Of a stretch of 64,000 nucleotides of DNA, positions 17,858 to 26,151 are shown piece by piece. Within the stretch, counting starts at the first letter, position 1; each line of letters starts with the position of its first letter. Source of the stretch: Streptomyces sp. MRC013 (GTDB taxonomy: Bacteria; Actinomycetota; Actinomycetes; Streptomycetales; Streptomycetaceae); NCBI RefSeq assembly GCF_023614235.1, contig NZ_CP094264.1, positions 3,348,001 to 3,412,000 of the forward strand, written 5' to 3'. The notes below the pieces were generated by a model. It saw nothing but the letters and a program-made list of their open reading frames with translations. It was not told the origin of the DNA and searched no databases. A program made the translations under genes and the position numbers.

Positions 17858-18892
17858 TCAGGCCGCGCCGTCGGCGCCGGGGCGCTCCTTCTGGGAGTCG
17901 ACGACGGCGCGTTCGAGGACGGCCGTGCGCTCGATGACGGTGCCGGGCTTGACGGTCCCGGTCTGCTTGACCTGGACGCCCCGGCTGCCCAGGTAGCCGT
18001 AGGTGGTGCGGTCGAAGATCATCTCGGTGCGCTCGCCGGTCTGCTCGTCGAGGCGCGCGAGGGCGATGCCGGTGCGTCCGACGGCGTCCTGGGAACCGTC
18101 GACGACCACCACGCCGGGGATCCTGGCGGCGGCGCGGTAGAGGGTGGCGGCGGTCCGGGGAGGCAGGAGCTGCTCGCCGACGATCGCCTGGATCTCCTCG
18201 AACGCCTGCTGGTGACGGTCGCGCTCGTCGATGCCCACGCCGTAGAGGTGGTCGAGGAGGGCGTCGGGGTCGGCGGGACGGGCCTTGAGCCAGTCGTAGT
18301 CGTCGTGGACGACGCCGCCACCCGTGAGGTCCTCGCCGTCGGGCTTGGAGGCGGGGGCGTCCTCGTCGAGCGTGATGCCTCCCGTGGGCTGGTACCCCGG
18401 CTCGTCGAGCCAGCCCTTGGTTCCGTCGGGAGACTTCCAGACCTCGCGCAGGTGCAGCGGCTGCACCCACGTCTTGCCCTGGTCGGTGTCGGCGTTGACC
18501 TCGGAGGCGAGGTAGGAGACCTTGCTCTTGACGTAGATGTACTGGCCCGGTCCCGGCTCGGGGGTCTTCTGGGCCCCGGCGGCGGCGGCGATCCGCTGGA
18601 CGGTGGAGGCGAGCCGGTCGGTGCTGCCGGCCACCACGCGGACGACGGGTGCCTCCACCTTCGCCGTGTTCGGCGAGCCCCCGGTGACGCCGATCGCCAG
18701 GGCGCGCCGTCGCGGCCGGCGGCCGGACGCGGGGGCGGAGGCGGGGGCGGAGGTGCGGATCTCGTTCAACAGGTGCTCCTCGATCAGCAGCTGGCGGTCG
18801 CGGGGCAGCGGGGAGGCGGGCGGGGCCGGCAGCAGCCGCGCAAGCTGCGCGTGGTCCAGGGGCTCGGCCTGCGTGCGGGGCTTGCGGATCAT
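17858..18892 (-). CDS. CU044_5270-family protein, apparently without its membrane helix
   Basis: A 344-residue protein whose C-terminal two thirds match the actinobacterial CU044_5270 family: YIYVKSKVSYLASEV, LREVWKSPDGTKGWLDEPGY, then ALLDHLYGVGIDERDRHQQ, and a late IDRTTYGYLGSRG-like segment (FDRTTYGYLGSRG here). The family partners ECF-type sigma factors and normally has an N-terminal cytoplasmic part, one TM helix and an outer domain. Here the place for the helix reads RRRALAIGVTGGSPNTAKVE, so the helix seems deleted in frame. The start overlaps the sigma factor stop (ATGA at 18889-18892). It is probably the regulator of that sigma factor, or was before the deletion. Confidence 0.8.
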   Translation of the reverse strand: MIRKPRTQAEPLDHAQLARLLPAPPASPLPRDRQLLIEEHLLNEIRTSAPASAPASGRRPRRRALAIGVTGGSPNTAKVEAPVVRVVAGSTDRLASTVQRIAAAAGAQKTPEPGPGQYIYVKSKVSYLASEVNADTDQGKTWVQPLHLREVWKSPDGTKGWLDEPGYQPTGGITLDEDAPASKPDGEDLTGGGVVHDDYDWLKARPADPDALLDHLYGVGIDERDRHQQAFEEIQAIVGEQLLPPRTAATLYRAAARIPGVVVVDGSQDAVGRTGIALARLDEQTGERTEMIFDRTTYGYLGSRGVQVKQTGTVKPGTVIERTAVLERAVVDSQKERPGADGAA

Positions 18893-19575
18893 CCGTACGT
18901 CTCCTCGTGCATCTCGTACGACCGGGCCGCGAGGGTGCGGCCGCCCTGTACTTGTCCGGGGCCGGTGAGCGGTTCCCGGTTTTCCTTGAGTTCCTGCTCG
19001 GCGAGTTTGCGCAGGCGGCTGCGGGCGCGGGAGAGCCGTGAGCGGACGGTGCCGACCGGGACGCCGAGGGCGTGGGCGGCTTCGGCGTACCCGAGGCCCG
19101 ACCAGACGCACAGGGTGAAGACCTCGCGCTCGGTGCGCCGGAGCCTGGCCAGCGCCCTCTGCGCGGCGGCCAGCTGGTCGGCGTCGGCCAGGCGCCCGAC
19201 GAGTTCGTCGGCGAAGTCCGGGACCGTCTCCCTGGCCGGCAGGCGGCTGAGCGCGGCCCGGTGGCGGCGGGCCGCGCGGTGGGTGTTGCGCAGGACGTTG
19301 ACGGCGATGCCCATGAGCCAGGGGAGGGGGCTGTCGCCGTGGTCGAGGAGCCTTTCGCGCAGCCTCCAGGCCTCCAGGAAGGTCAGCGAGACGACGTCCT
19401 CGGCGGTGCTCCGGTCACCGGTCACGCGGACGGCGTGCCGGTGGACCAGGGGTGCGTGGTCGCGGAAGAGTTCCCGGAACGCTTCGGGGTCTCCCGCACG
19501 TATCCGGGCGTGTAGTGAGTAGTCCACGTCATGCCTTGTCCGCACGGGGCCCGCCGTTCCGGTGACGTACCTCAC
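18889..19575 (-). CDS. ECF-like RNA polymerase sigma factor
   Basis: A 228-residue sigma-70 family member with regions 2 and 4 only. Region 2 is FRELFRDHAPLVHRHAVRVT, then TAEDVVSLTFLEAWRLRER and LPWLMGIAVNVLRNTHRAAR. Region 4 is RALARLRRTEREVFTLCVWS followed by the helix-turn-helix GYAEAAHALGVPVGTVRSRL. It resembles the Streptomyces ECF subgroup that travels with CU044_5270 proteins, and the downstream gene overlaps it by 4 bp. An alternative start is the GTG at about 19545, which would remove ten residues of weak character. Targets cannot be inferred. Confidence 0.9.
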   Translation of the reverse strand: MRYVTGTAGPVRTRHDVDYSLHARIRAGDPEAFRELFRDHAPLVHRHAVRVTGDRSTAEDVVSLTFLEAWRLRERLLDHGDSPLPWLMGIAVNVLRNTHRAARRHRAALSRLPARETVPDFADELVGRLADADQLAAAQRALARLRRTEREVFTLCVWSGLGYAEAAHALGVPVGTVRSRLSRARSRLRKLAEQELKENREPLTGPGQVQGGRTLAARSYEMHEETYG

Positions 19576-19707
19576 ACGGGGGTGGCCCGGACCGCTCCGC
19601 GGACCCGGGCGCCGGCCCGTCGCGGTCGGCCGCCGGGCGGGCGGTCCGCAGGTCCGCGGGGCCCCCGTACCGGTGGTCCGGCGGACGGGCGCTTCGCGGG
19701 GCGGGGC

Positions 19708-21051
19708 CTACGCGCGCGGGCGGCCCATCGCGCGGAACGTCCAGCCCGCCGCGCGCCACAGGTCGGCGTCGAGGGCGTTGCGGCCGTCCAGGACGATCCT
19801 CGCGTTCACGACCCGGCCCAGCTCCTCCGGGTCGACCTCGCGGAACTCGCGCCACTCGGTGAGGTGCAGCACCACGTCCGCGCCGCGCGCGGCCTCCAGG
19901 ACGCTGTCCGCGTAGCCGAGCGTCGGGAAGACGCGGCGGGCGTTGTCCATGCCCTTCGGGTCGTACACGGTGACCTGGCCGCCCTGCAGGTGGATCTGGC
20001 CGGCCACGTTCAGCGCGGGGGAGTCCCGCACGTCGTCGGAGTCGGGCTTGAACGTGGCGCCGAGCACGGCGACCCGCTTGCCGAGGAAGGTGCCGTCGCC
20101 CAGCGCCTCGCGGGCCATGCCGACCATCTGGCCGCGGCGCCGCATGTTGATGGAGTCGATCTCGCGCAGGAACGTCAGCGCCTGGTCGGCGCCGAGCTCG
20201 CCCGCGCGGGCCATGAAGGCCCGGATGTCCTTGGGCAGGCAGCCGCCGCCGAAGCCGATGCCGGCGCGCAGGAACCTGGCGCCGATCCGCTCGTCGTGGC
20301 CGATGGCCTCCGCCAGCTTGACGACGTCGCCGCCCGCCGCCTCGCAGACCTCGGCCATCGCGTTGATGAAGGAGATCTTGGTGGCGAGGAAGGAGTTCGC
20401 GGCGGTCTTCACCAGTTCGGCGGTCGGGAAGTCCGTCACGACGAACGGCGACCCCTCGCCGACCGGCACCTCGTACACCTCGCGCAGGGCCTTCTCCGCG
20501 CGCTCGCTCTCCACGCCGACGACGATCCGGTCCGGATGCAGGGTGTCCTGCACGGCGAAGCCCTCGCGCAGGAACTCCGGGTTCCACGCCAGCTCCACGT
20601 CCGCGCCCGCCGGGGCCCGCTCCGCGAGGAACCGCGACAGCCGCTCCGCGCTGCCGACCGGCACGGTCGACTTGCCCACCACCAGCGACGGCTTCCTCAG
20701 GTGCGGGGCGAGCGAGCCGAACGCGGCGTCGACGTAGGTCATGTCGCAGGCGTAGTCGCCGTGCTTCTGCGGCGTGTTCACGCAGACGAAGTGCACGTCG
20801 CCGAAGTCGCCGACCTCCTCCCAGGAGGTGGTGAAGCGCAGCCGCCCCGTGGACCCCTCGATCCCGGCGACGTGCCGGTGCAGCAGCTCCTCCAGTCCCG
20901 GCTCGTACATGGGGATGCGGCCCCGCGACAGCATCTCGACCTTCTCGGGGACGATGTCGAGCCCGAGCACCTCGAAGCCGAGCTCCGCCATGGCCGCTGC
21001 GTGGGTGGCGCCGAGGTAACCGGTGCCGATCACGGTGATCTTCAGGGCCAT
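19708..21051 (-). CDS. UDP-glucose 6-dehydrogenase
   Basis: A 447-residue NAD-dependent nucleotide-sugar dehydrogenase of the UDP-glucose/GDP-mannose family, oxidising UDP-glucose to UDP-glucuronate. The Rossmann motif is ITVIGTGYLGATHAAAMAEL at the N-terminus. The substrate segment ELAWNPEFLREGFAVQD precedes the catalytic C271 in GIGFGGGCLPKDI, and the C-terminal domain contains VLGATFKPDSDDVRDSPAL. ATG 21051 places the glycine motif at residue 9, as usual; the frame is open upstream without a better start. A plausible role is glucuronate supply for envelope glycopolymers or for a secondary metabolite. Confidence 0.94.
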   Translation of the reverse strand: MALKITVIGTGYLGATHAAAMAELGFEVLGLDIVPEKVEMLSRGRIPMYEPGLEELLHRHVAGIEGSTGRLRFTTSWEEVGDFGDVHFVCVNTPQKHGDYACDMTYVDAAFGSLAPHLRKPSLVVGKSTVPVGSAERLSRFLAERAPAGADVELAWNPEFLREGFAVQDTLHPDRIVVGVESERAEKALREVYEVPVGEGSPFVVTDFPTAELVKTAANSFLATKISFINAMAEVCEAAGGDVVKLAEAIGHDERIGARFLRAGIGFGGGCLPKDIRAFMARAGELGADQALTFLREIDSINMRRRGQMVGMAREALGDGTFLGKRVAVLGATFKPDSDDVRDSPALNVAGQIHLQGGQVTVYDPKGMDNARRVFPTLGYADSVLEAARGADVVLHLTEWREFREVDPEELGRVVNARIVLDGRNALDADLWRAAGWTFRAMGRPRA

Positions 21052-21206
21052 GTGTGCCGCTCCAGTGCTGTACGTGCCGGGAATGCGAGCCCGAGCATAG
21101 TCGGGGGGCGCGCGGGGCATGGATCCGGCGGCGCGCCGACTGTCGGCAAGCTCACGGGGTCCCCGAATGGGCCGCACGGGCGGGCGCCCACTAAAATTGG
21201 GTTACT

Positions 21207-21218
21207 TAACGGTAGTTA
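21207..21218. promoter_or_regulatory. Palindrome TAACGGTAGTTA upstream of acyl-CoA dehydrogenase
   Basis: TAAC-GGTA-GTTA lies 30 bp upstream of the acyl-CoA dehydrogenase start within the only AT-rich patch of the divergent 196-bp gap (ACTAAAATTGGGTTACTTAA). Its size and place suit a TetR/FadR-type operator overlapping a promoter. The regulator is not in the window. Confidence 0.4.
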
Positions 21219-21247
21219 GCATCGCAGTCCTGGGGAGTGAGACAGAC

Positions 21248-22405
21248 ATGGCGGGAACGCCTGACTTCGACCTGTACCGCCCGTCCGAGGAGCACGACAT
21301 GCTCCGGGACACCGTCCGCTCGCTCGCCGAGGCCAAGATCGCGCCGTACGCCGCCGCCGTGGACGAGGAGGCCCGCTTCCCGCAGGAGGCGCTCGACGCC
21401 CTCGTCTCCTCCGACCTGCACGCGGTGCACGTGCCCGAGGTCTACGGCGGCGCGGGCGCCGACGCCCTCGCGACCGTCATCGTCATCGAGGAGGTGGCCC
21501 GCGTCTGCGCCTCGTCCTCCCTGATCCCGGCCGTGAACAAGCTGGGTTCGCTGCCGGTGATCCTGTCCGGCTCCGAGGAGCTGAAGAGGAAGTACCTGGG
21601 CCCGCTCGCCAAGGGCGACGCGATGTTCTCGTACTGCCTGTCCGAGCCGGACGCCGGCTCCGACGCGGCCGGCATGAAGACCAAGGCGGTCCGCGACGGC
21701 GACACCTACGTCCTCAACGGCGTGAAGCGCTGGATCACCAACGCGGGCGTCTCCGAGTACTACACGGTGATGGCGGTCACCGACCCCGAGAAGCGCTCCA
21801 AGGGCATCTCCGCCTTCGTCGTGGAGAAGTCCGACGAGGGCGTCTCCTTCGGCGCCCCGGAGAAGAAGCTCGGCATCAAGGGCTCCCCGACCCGCGAGGT
21901 CTACCTCGACAACGTCCGCATCCCCGCCGACCGCATGATCGGCGCGGAGGGCACCGGCTTCGCCACGGCGATGAAGACCCTGGACCACACCCGCATCACC
22001 ATCGCGGCCCAGGCCCTCGGCATCGCCCAGGGCGCCCTCGACTACGCCAAGGGCTACGTCAAGGAGCGCAAGCAGTTCGGCAAGGCCATCGCCGACTTCC
22101 AGGGCGTGCAGTTCATGCTCGCCGACATGGCGATGAAGCTGGAGGCGGCCCGCCAGCTCACCTACGCGGCGGCGGCCAAGTCCGAGCGCGTCGACGGCGA
22201 CCTGACCTTCTTCGGCGCGGCCGCCAAGTGCTTCGCCTCCGACGTCGCCATGGAGATCACTACGGACGCCGTCCAGCTCCTCGGCGGCTACGGCTACACC
22301 CGCGACTACCCGGTCGAGCGCATGATGCGCGACGCCAAGATCACCCAGATCTACGAAGGCACGAACCAGGTCCAGCGGATCGTGATGGCGAGGAACCTGC
22401 CGTAG
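21248..22405 (+). CDS. Acyl-CoA dehydrogenase
   Basis: A 385-residue FAD-dependent acyl-CoA dehydrogenase for fatty or branched acyl-CoA beta-oxidation. The N-terminal helical domain ends near VYGGAGADALATV. The FAD/substrate segment is YCLSEPDAGSDAAGMKT and then WITNAGVSEYYTVMAVT. The C-terminal helical domain holds YVKERKQFGKAIADFQGVQF and the catalytic base E370 in IYEGTNQVQRIVMARNLP, the position used by short- and medium-chain enzymes. ATG 21248 follows a GGGGAGTGAGA site. It marks the last core gene before the accessory segment begins at about 22.4 kb. Confidence 0.96.
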   Translation: MAGTPDFDLYRPSEEHDMLRDTVRSLAEAKIAPYAAAVDEEARFPQEALDALVSSDLHAVHVPEVYGGAGADALATVIVIEEVARVCASSSLIPAVNKLGSLPVILSGSEELKRKYLGPLAKGDAMFSYCLSEPDAGSDAAGMKTKAVRDGDTYVLNGVKRWITNAGVSEYYTVMAVTDPEKRSKGISAFVVEKSDEGVSFGAPEKKLGIKGSPTREVYLDNVRIPADRMIGAEGTGFATAMKTLDHTRITIAAQALGIAQGALDYAKGYVKERKQFGKAIADFQGVQFMLADMAMKLEAARQLTYAAAAKSERVDGDLTFFGAAAKCFASDVAMEITTDAVQLLGGYGYTRDYPVERMMRDAKITQIYEGTNQVQRIVMARNLP

Positions 22406-22589
22406 CGGGGTTTTCGCAGGTCACTGGCCCTTTGGAGGAGTCCGGGAGCGAGGGTCGGCTTCCAGTCCGTTCGGGCCCGTTCCGGACCTCTCCCGGGCGT
22501 CATGCGGGGGAGTCCTGGGCGGGCACCGGGCGCGGAACAGGTGCCGACCCGCACACCCGCACACACGAGGAGGCCCCCGCCGAAGGGCG

Positions 22590-22920
22590 AATTCGAGGGG
22601 TCGTTGCGGCACCGCTGGTCGGCTGGCTGGGTCCGGCAGCTCAGCGAGGCGCTCGGCTGGGGTTTCCCGGCCGAGCGTTTTGCGTGGGCGGCTGTCGCGT
22701 TCGGCTGCCACGGCTTCCAGGCGCTCGGGTGTGTGGGTGCTCGGGTCGGCGCCCTTGGGGAAGTGCGGCCGCAGCAGACCGTCCGTGTTCTCGTTCGAGC
22801 CGCGCCGTCGGGGACCGGCCGGGTTGCAGAAGCGGACCGGGATGTCCGCGGCGGGGGTGAACACGCGGTGGGCGGCCATCCCCGAGCCCCGGTCCCGCCG
22901 GCCGGGGCCGGACCGACAAC
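22590..22920 (-). pseudogene. Remnant of an IS30-family transposase C-terminus
   Basis: In the otherwise gene-free stretch 22406-23258 the minus strand reads GMAAHRVFTPAADIPVRFCN, then RGSNENTDGLLRPHFPKGAD, then RPRKTLGRETPAERL. This is the end of the catalytic domain of IS30-type transposases, where the last glutamate of the DDE triad sits in the SNENTNGLLR motif (here the glutamate of SNENTDG). Nothing recognisable of the N-terminal two thirds remains and no intact frame covers it. No inverted repeat ends were found. Confidence 0.75.
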
Positions 22921-23258
22921 CCGCCCCCGGAACTCGATCAAGCCCTGCCCCGGACCCGGACGGCCACCGGGTCGGAAGGACACTCGATCCACCCCGCACC
23001 ACGACGTCCACGCACCCCCGCAAGGCAGGCGGCGCCACTTCCCGGAACAAGAGGTCGGCCGACCTGCGAGCCCGCCGCACAGGTTGAAGGTCGAGCTGGT
23101 GGAAGGCGCTCACCACGTGAGACGCGCCATGCATGCACTGAAGGTGTCTTGGAACGATCTCTAAGCACTCGAGGGGATCGCGTTACCCTCGTGGAGTTGC
23201 AGCACCTTGCCCGAGGTCCGGGCGCGTGCAAAGGGGCCGGGGGATCGTCTAGGGCCTT

Positions 23259-23281
23259 GACAGGTGAATCGATCCCTGTCA
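23259..23281 (+). promoter_or_regulatory. Hairpin just upstream of the SdpI-like gene
   Basis: TGACAGG (23259-23265) and CCTGTCA (23275-23281) form a 7-bp inverted repeat ending 20 bp before the SdpI-like start codon. It could be an operator or a leader hairpin. A second inverted repeat, CACTCGAGGG with CCCTCGTGG around 23166-23194, lies upstream. Confidence 0.35.
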
Positions 23282-23300
23282 GCGGGTGAGGTGCCTTCGA

Positions 23301-23726
23301 ATGGAAAATGCTGATGTCCACGTTGTTGGAGGGCAGGTAGCGGATCCGGTGGCGGGATTTATTTTCGGCCTGGGGTTGATGGCGCTGGGTGTGGTGATTC
23401 ATTACGTGAAGAGCAAAGTCGCGAGTGGCGGCATCCAACGTAACTCTGTGATTGGAATCCGGACCAAGGCGACGATGTCTTCCGACAGTGCATGGCAGGC
23501 AGGGCACGCCGCAGCGGCTCCGATGTTGACGGCGACTTTCCTGACGGCCTACGCCATGGGAGTCATTTCGTCGGCACTCGGCTTGACGTCCACACTAGGC
23601 GATGCCGAAAATCCGCCCGTCATGGTCATTGCACCGGGTGGGCTCGTAGTGGTTCTCGCACTTCTCGTCATTGCGGCGATCAAGGCGAATTCGGCTGCAC
23701 GTGCAGTCGGTCGTTCATGCATGTAG
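23301..23726 (+). CDS. SdpI-family membrane protein
   Basis: A 141-residue protein with three predicted TM segments (about residues 16-37, 73-97 and 110-132) and the family motif IGIRTKATMSSDSAWQAGH between the first two. This motif is the hallmark of SdpI-like proteins; in Bacillus SdpI gives immunity to the SdpC toxin and also controls its regulator. ATG 23301 has GAGG about 9 nt upstream; GTG 23286 is an alternative. Codon use is less GC-biased than in neighbours (ATT, GAA, TTG, ATG-rich), which suggests transfer. A small secreted protein is encoded 113 bp downstream. Confidence 0.8.
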   Translation: MENADVHVVGGQVADPVAGFIFGLGLMALGVVIHYVKSKVASGGIQRNSVIGIRTKATMSSDSAWQAGHAAAAPMLTATFLTAYAMGVISSALGLTSTLGDAENPPVMVIAPGGLVVVLALLVIAAIKANSAARAVGRSCM

Positions 23727-23839
23727 TTCAGGTGGCGCTGAACAGTCACCCGATCGCTCAGCTCGCACCCGCCGCTCCCCGTAACGGGACAAACGTCCAC
23801 GGTCGTTGCCGCGACACAACCGAAGAACAGGAATCAGAC

Positions 23840-24142
23840 GTGAACCGATCGATCAAGCTTGCCGTCCACGGTACGGTCCTCGCCGCCACGCTGGTCCTGG
23901 GCGCCCCGCAAGCCTTGGCCGTATCAGTCCCGGAAGGCGCCCGCACCGCACAGGGGTCCGTGGACTCCTCGGCCGCGGCCTGGACGCCTCCCGAGGGCTA
24001 CACCCGCGTGGACACTTTCTACGGGGGCGCGGAGTGCCATGCGGCGGGCAGGAGCGGTGTGGCGGAGGGCAGGTGGAGCGCCTACCTCTGTGTCCAGGAG
24101 TTCCCCTACACTCCCTTCCAGAGCCTCTACGTCAAGAAGTAA
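23840..24142 (+). CDS. Small secreted protein of unknown function
   Basis: A 100-residue protein beginning at GTG 23840 with a clear Sec signal peptide: basic start, hydrophobic core LAVHGTVLAATLVLGAP and cleavage after QALA. The mature chain of about 73 residues has two cysteines (GGAECHAAG and SAYLCVQEF), likely a disulphide, and several aromatics, ending in SLYVKK. I do not recognise a family. The upstream SdpI-like gene in the same direction raises the possibility of a secreted toxin with its immunity protein, but nothing in the chain proves toxicity. Confidence 0.65.
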   Translation: MNRSIKLAVHGTVLAATLVLGAPQALAVSVPEGARTAQGSVDSSAAAWTPPEGYTRVDTFYGGAECHAAGRSGVAEGRWSAYLCVQEFPYTPFQSLYVKK

Positions 24143-24949
24143 CGACCCCTCGCCCATGCGCTTCCCCGCCCCCTCTCCTCGTCCACGCGCTCCACGGCTG
24201 GCGGCGAGGGGATCGCCCGTGGAGTCGTACGGGTCGGCCGGGCTCGGTGACCCTCGCCGTGCGCCGATTCGATCGGCGAACGGCCGAGCGGCAGCCGAGT
24301 CCTCCTCGCCGAAGCCGGCCGAGGCGCATCCGGAATCCGCACTCGCCGTGAATTGAGAGCTGTTCCTGAAGGCCTTGTTGATCCGAATTGACCCGAATTG
24401 ATCCGAAGCGCTCTGGGGTCGGGCTCGTTGGCCGTGTGTCAGCCCTTTCCCACCCGGCCTGTGGGCTCGCAGGTGGGGCTGGTGGACAGGCGGAGCCCCG
24501 GTGGACGCAGGGCCCGATCGATTTCCGGGGGCGGGGTCGCCGGTCTGGTCCTGACCGGTCGGGCGCATAGCGGAGCGGGCACGGGCTTGGTGATCATCGG
24601 GACGTCGAAGCCCGACGACCACGAGGTGACCCGTGCCTGCCGCTGCGTCCTCTCCCATCCCCGCCGTGCTGGTGAGGCCGGGTCCCCCGGTCACCTGACG
24701 AGTCGCTGACCCGCGGCCGTTCCTGGACCCGGTGCCTGACCCGCGTGATCGACGCTCGCCCGCGGGCGAAGACGAAGGGCCGGTACGAGGCTTGCGCCGT
24801 GGCGATCGACAACGGCTTTGCGCCGCGGGACGAAGTCCGCGCTCTGAAGGATCTTCCGTCGCTGCCGGCCGACCGGGGGCGGTATTCGTGAATCCGTCGA
24901 GTGCGGCGCAGATCGGGTGCGCATCTCGCCTGAGACGACCGGGGCCCGT
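24143..24949. other. Gene-poor stretch with a possible ISAs1-type transposase N-terminal trace
   Basis: No convincing gene lies here. At 24630-24700 the plus strand reads PAAASSPIPAVLVRPG from a GTG and then stops, and at 24732 the phrase VPDPRDRR follows. Both resemble the beginning of ISAs1-family transposases, where VPDPRDxRG is conserved near residue 40. Reading frames are broken throughout, so this is at best a decayed remnant. The region has mixed codon bias and several restarts typical of eroding mobile DNA. Confidence 0.35.
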
Positions 24950-25354
24950 TCATGCGCCGGGGGAGCGTAAGACCCGAAGCCCCCGGCGCTCTGTGGGCTC
25001 GCTTCGAAAAGGTGGGCCTGATCTCCCCGCACGGCGCGGACCGGAGTGGACGAACCCGCCGCCGAGCGCGTCGCAGAAGTCGGCGTACGGCTTGGCGTGC
25101 CACGAACGCGTGCAGGACAGGTCCACGCGGAGACCGGGGGTCACCTTCTCCGCGGTGGTCGCGGCCACGGCGAGGAACGCGGCAAGCCGTTCCACGCCCC
25201 GGTCGCCCTGGTCGTCGGTGATCCCCGGTCAGTAGTCCTCGCGGACCATGGCGATGAGGTCGGCCCGCAGGCGGGGGCTGATCGGGTCCGGACCGCTGAC
25301 GTTGTCGTGCGGGGCGATCGTCACCGCGGCGCCTTCCTCGTCGTCGTGGAACAT
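24950..25354 (-). pseudogene. Unknown protein gene with an internal TGA
   Basis: From ATG 25354 the minus strand encodes MFHDDEEGAAVTIAPHDNVS and on to LIAMVREDY, then TGA at 25229-25231. The same frame continues without another stop through ERLAAFLAVAATTAEKVTPG to a Cys-containing tail (SCTRSWHAKPYADFCDALGG). Coding character continues across the stop, so a TGG to TGA change in one gene of about 135 codons is likely. I do not recognise the family. A regular short protein of 42 residues plus a downstream remnant is the alternative. Confidence 0.4.
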
Positions 25355-25560
25355 CGGGGGCACTCGCAGGGGGGCATATGGCGGACGCCATGGCGGTGAG
25401 AGGCTTCCCGGCACTGTCGCTCGGGTGGGTCACCGGGCCTCTCCACGTCCGCCCGGAGCCGCGGGGGACCCGAACCGTGGGGGTCACCGGACGGCCCGGC
25501 ACCGCACCGCTCCCGGAGCGGGTCCTCCTCGGAGCGGGCGGGCCGTCGGGCGGGCGCCCC

Positions 25561-26151
25561 TCAGAGGAGGCGGAACCTCAGGGCCAGGCGGGGGCACGGG
25601 GCGCCGGGCTCGCCCTCCGGCGGCGGACCCCACGCCGCGAGCGCGGCCGACACCGTCCGCGCGCCCGACTCCAGGTAGCAGATCATGTTGACCGGGTAGC
25701 GGGTGTTGTCGAACACGTACCGGTCCATGGGCGTCGGCTCCTCGCTGATGCGGAGACCGCGTTCCCCGGGCGGGCCGATGCGGTGCCAGTCGGGGTGCAG
25801 GTGCAGGGACCCGAGCACCTCCGTCCCCTCGCGCTCCGCCTGCCGGTGGAGGCGCAGCAGGCCACCGGGGGAGCACCAGAAACCGCGTCGCGAGTTTCCG
25901 TAGGCGCTTCCGAAGCACGGCGTCACCGAGCGCGCGAACTCCTCCAGGGCCACCGGGTCGGTGGCGCGGACGTTGGTCGCGAACTCGATCGAGGTGATGT
26001 CCGCCGTGCCGTCGTCCACGGTTCCGAGGAGAACGGCGAAGCAGGACGGCGGTTCGTGCGGTGAGCACGCCGCGTACTCCTCGTGGGCCGCCGTGGTGAA
26101 GGACTTGAGGGAGTCGAAGCCGACCAGGACGGTGTGGGGGTTCGTGGTCAC
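25561..26151 (-). CDS. JAB/MPN (JAMM)-like protein
   Basis: A 196-residue soluble protein starting with GTG 26151, which overlaps the aldo/keto reductase stop (GTGA). Residues 33-43 (EPPSCFAVLLG), 60-66 (NVRATDP), 115-121 (SLHLHPD) and 139-143 (PTPMD) line up with the JAMM metalloprotease pattern: a glutamate before the first strand, HxHP, and Ser/Thr-x-x-Asp. The spacing between the HxH and the aspartate is longer than in classical JAMM enzymes, so the assignment is tentative. Bacterial JAMM proteins cleave isopeptide or Cys-adduct bonds, for example in sulfur-carrier systems. Function here is open. Confidence 0.5.
   Translation of the reverse strand: MTTNPHTVLVGFDSLKSFTTAAHEEYAACSPHEPPSCFAVLLGTVDDGTADITSIEFATNVRATDPVALEEFARSVTPCFGSAYGNSRRGFWCSPGGLLRLHRQAEREGTEVLGSLHLHPDWHRIGPPGERGLRISEEPTPMDRYVFDNTRYPVNMICYLESGARTVSAALAAWGPPPEGEPGAPCPRLALRFRLL

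Noticed and set aside
22502-23164. A 220-codon plus-strand frame behind the acyl-CoA dehydrogenase
   Set aside because: It is antisense to the IS30 transposase remnant, which has recognisable motifs on the other strand.
23166-23281. tRNA gene or phage attachment site at the start of the accessory region
   Set aside because: The inverted repeats do not fold as a cloverleaf and no integrase or matching att repeat was found.
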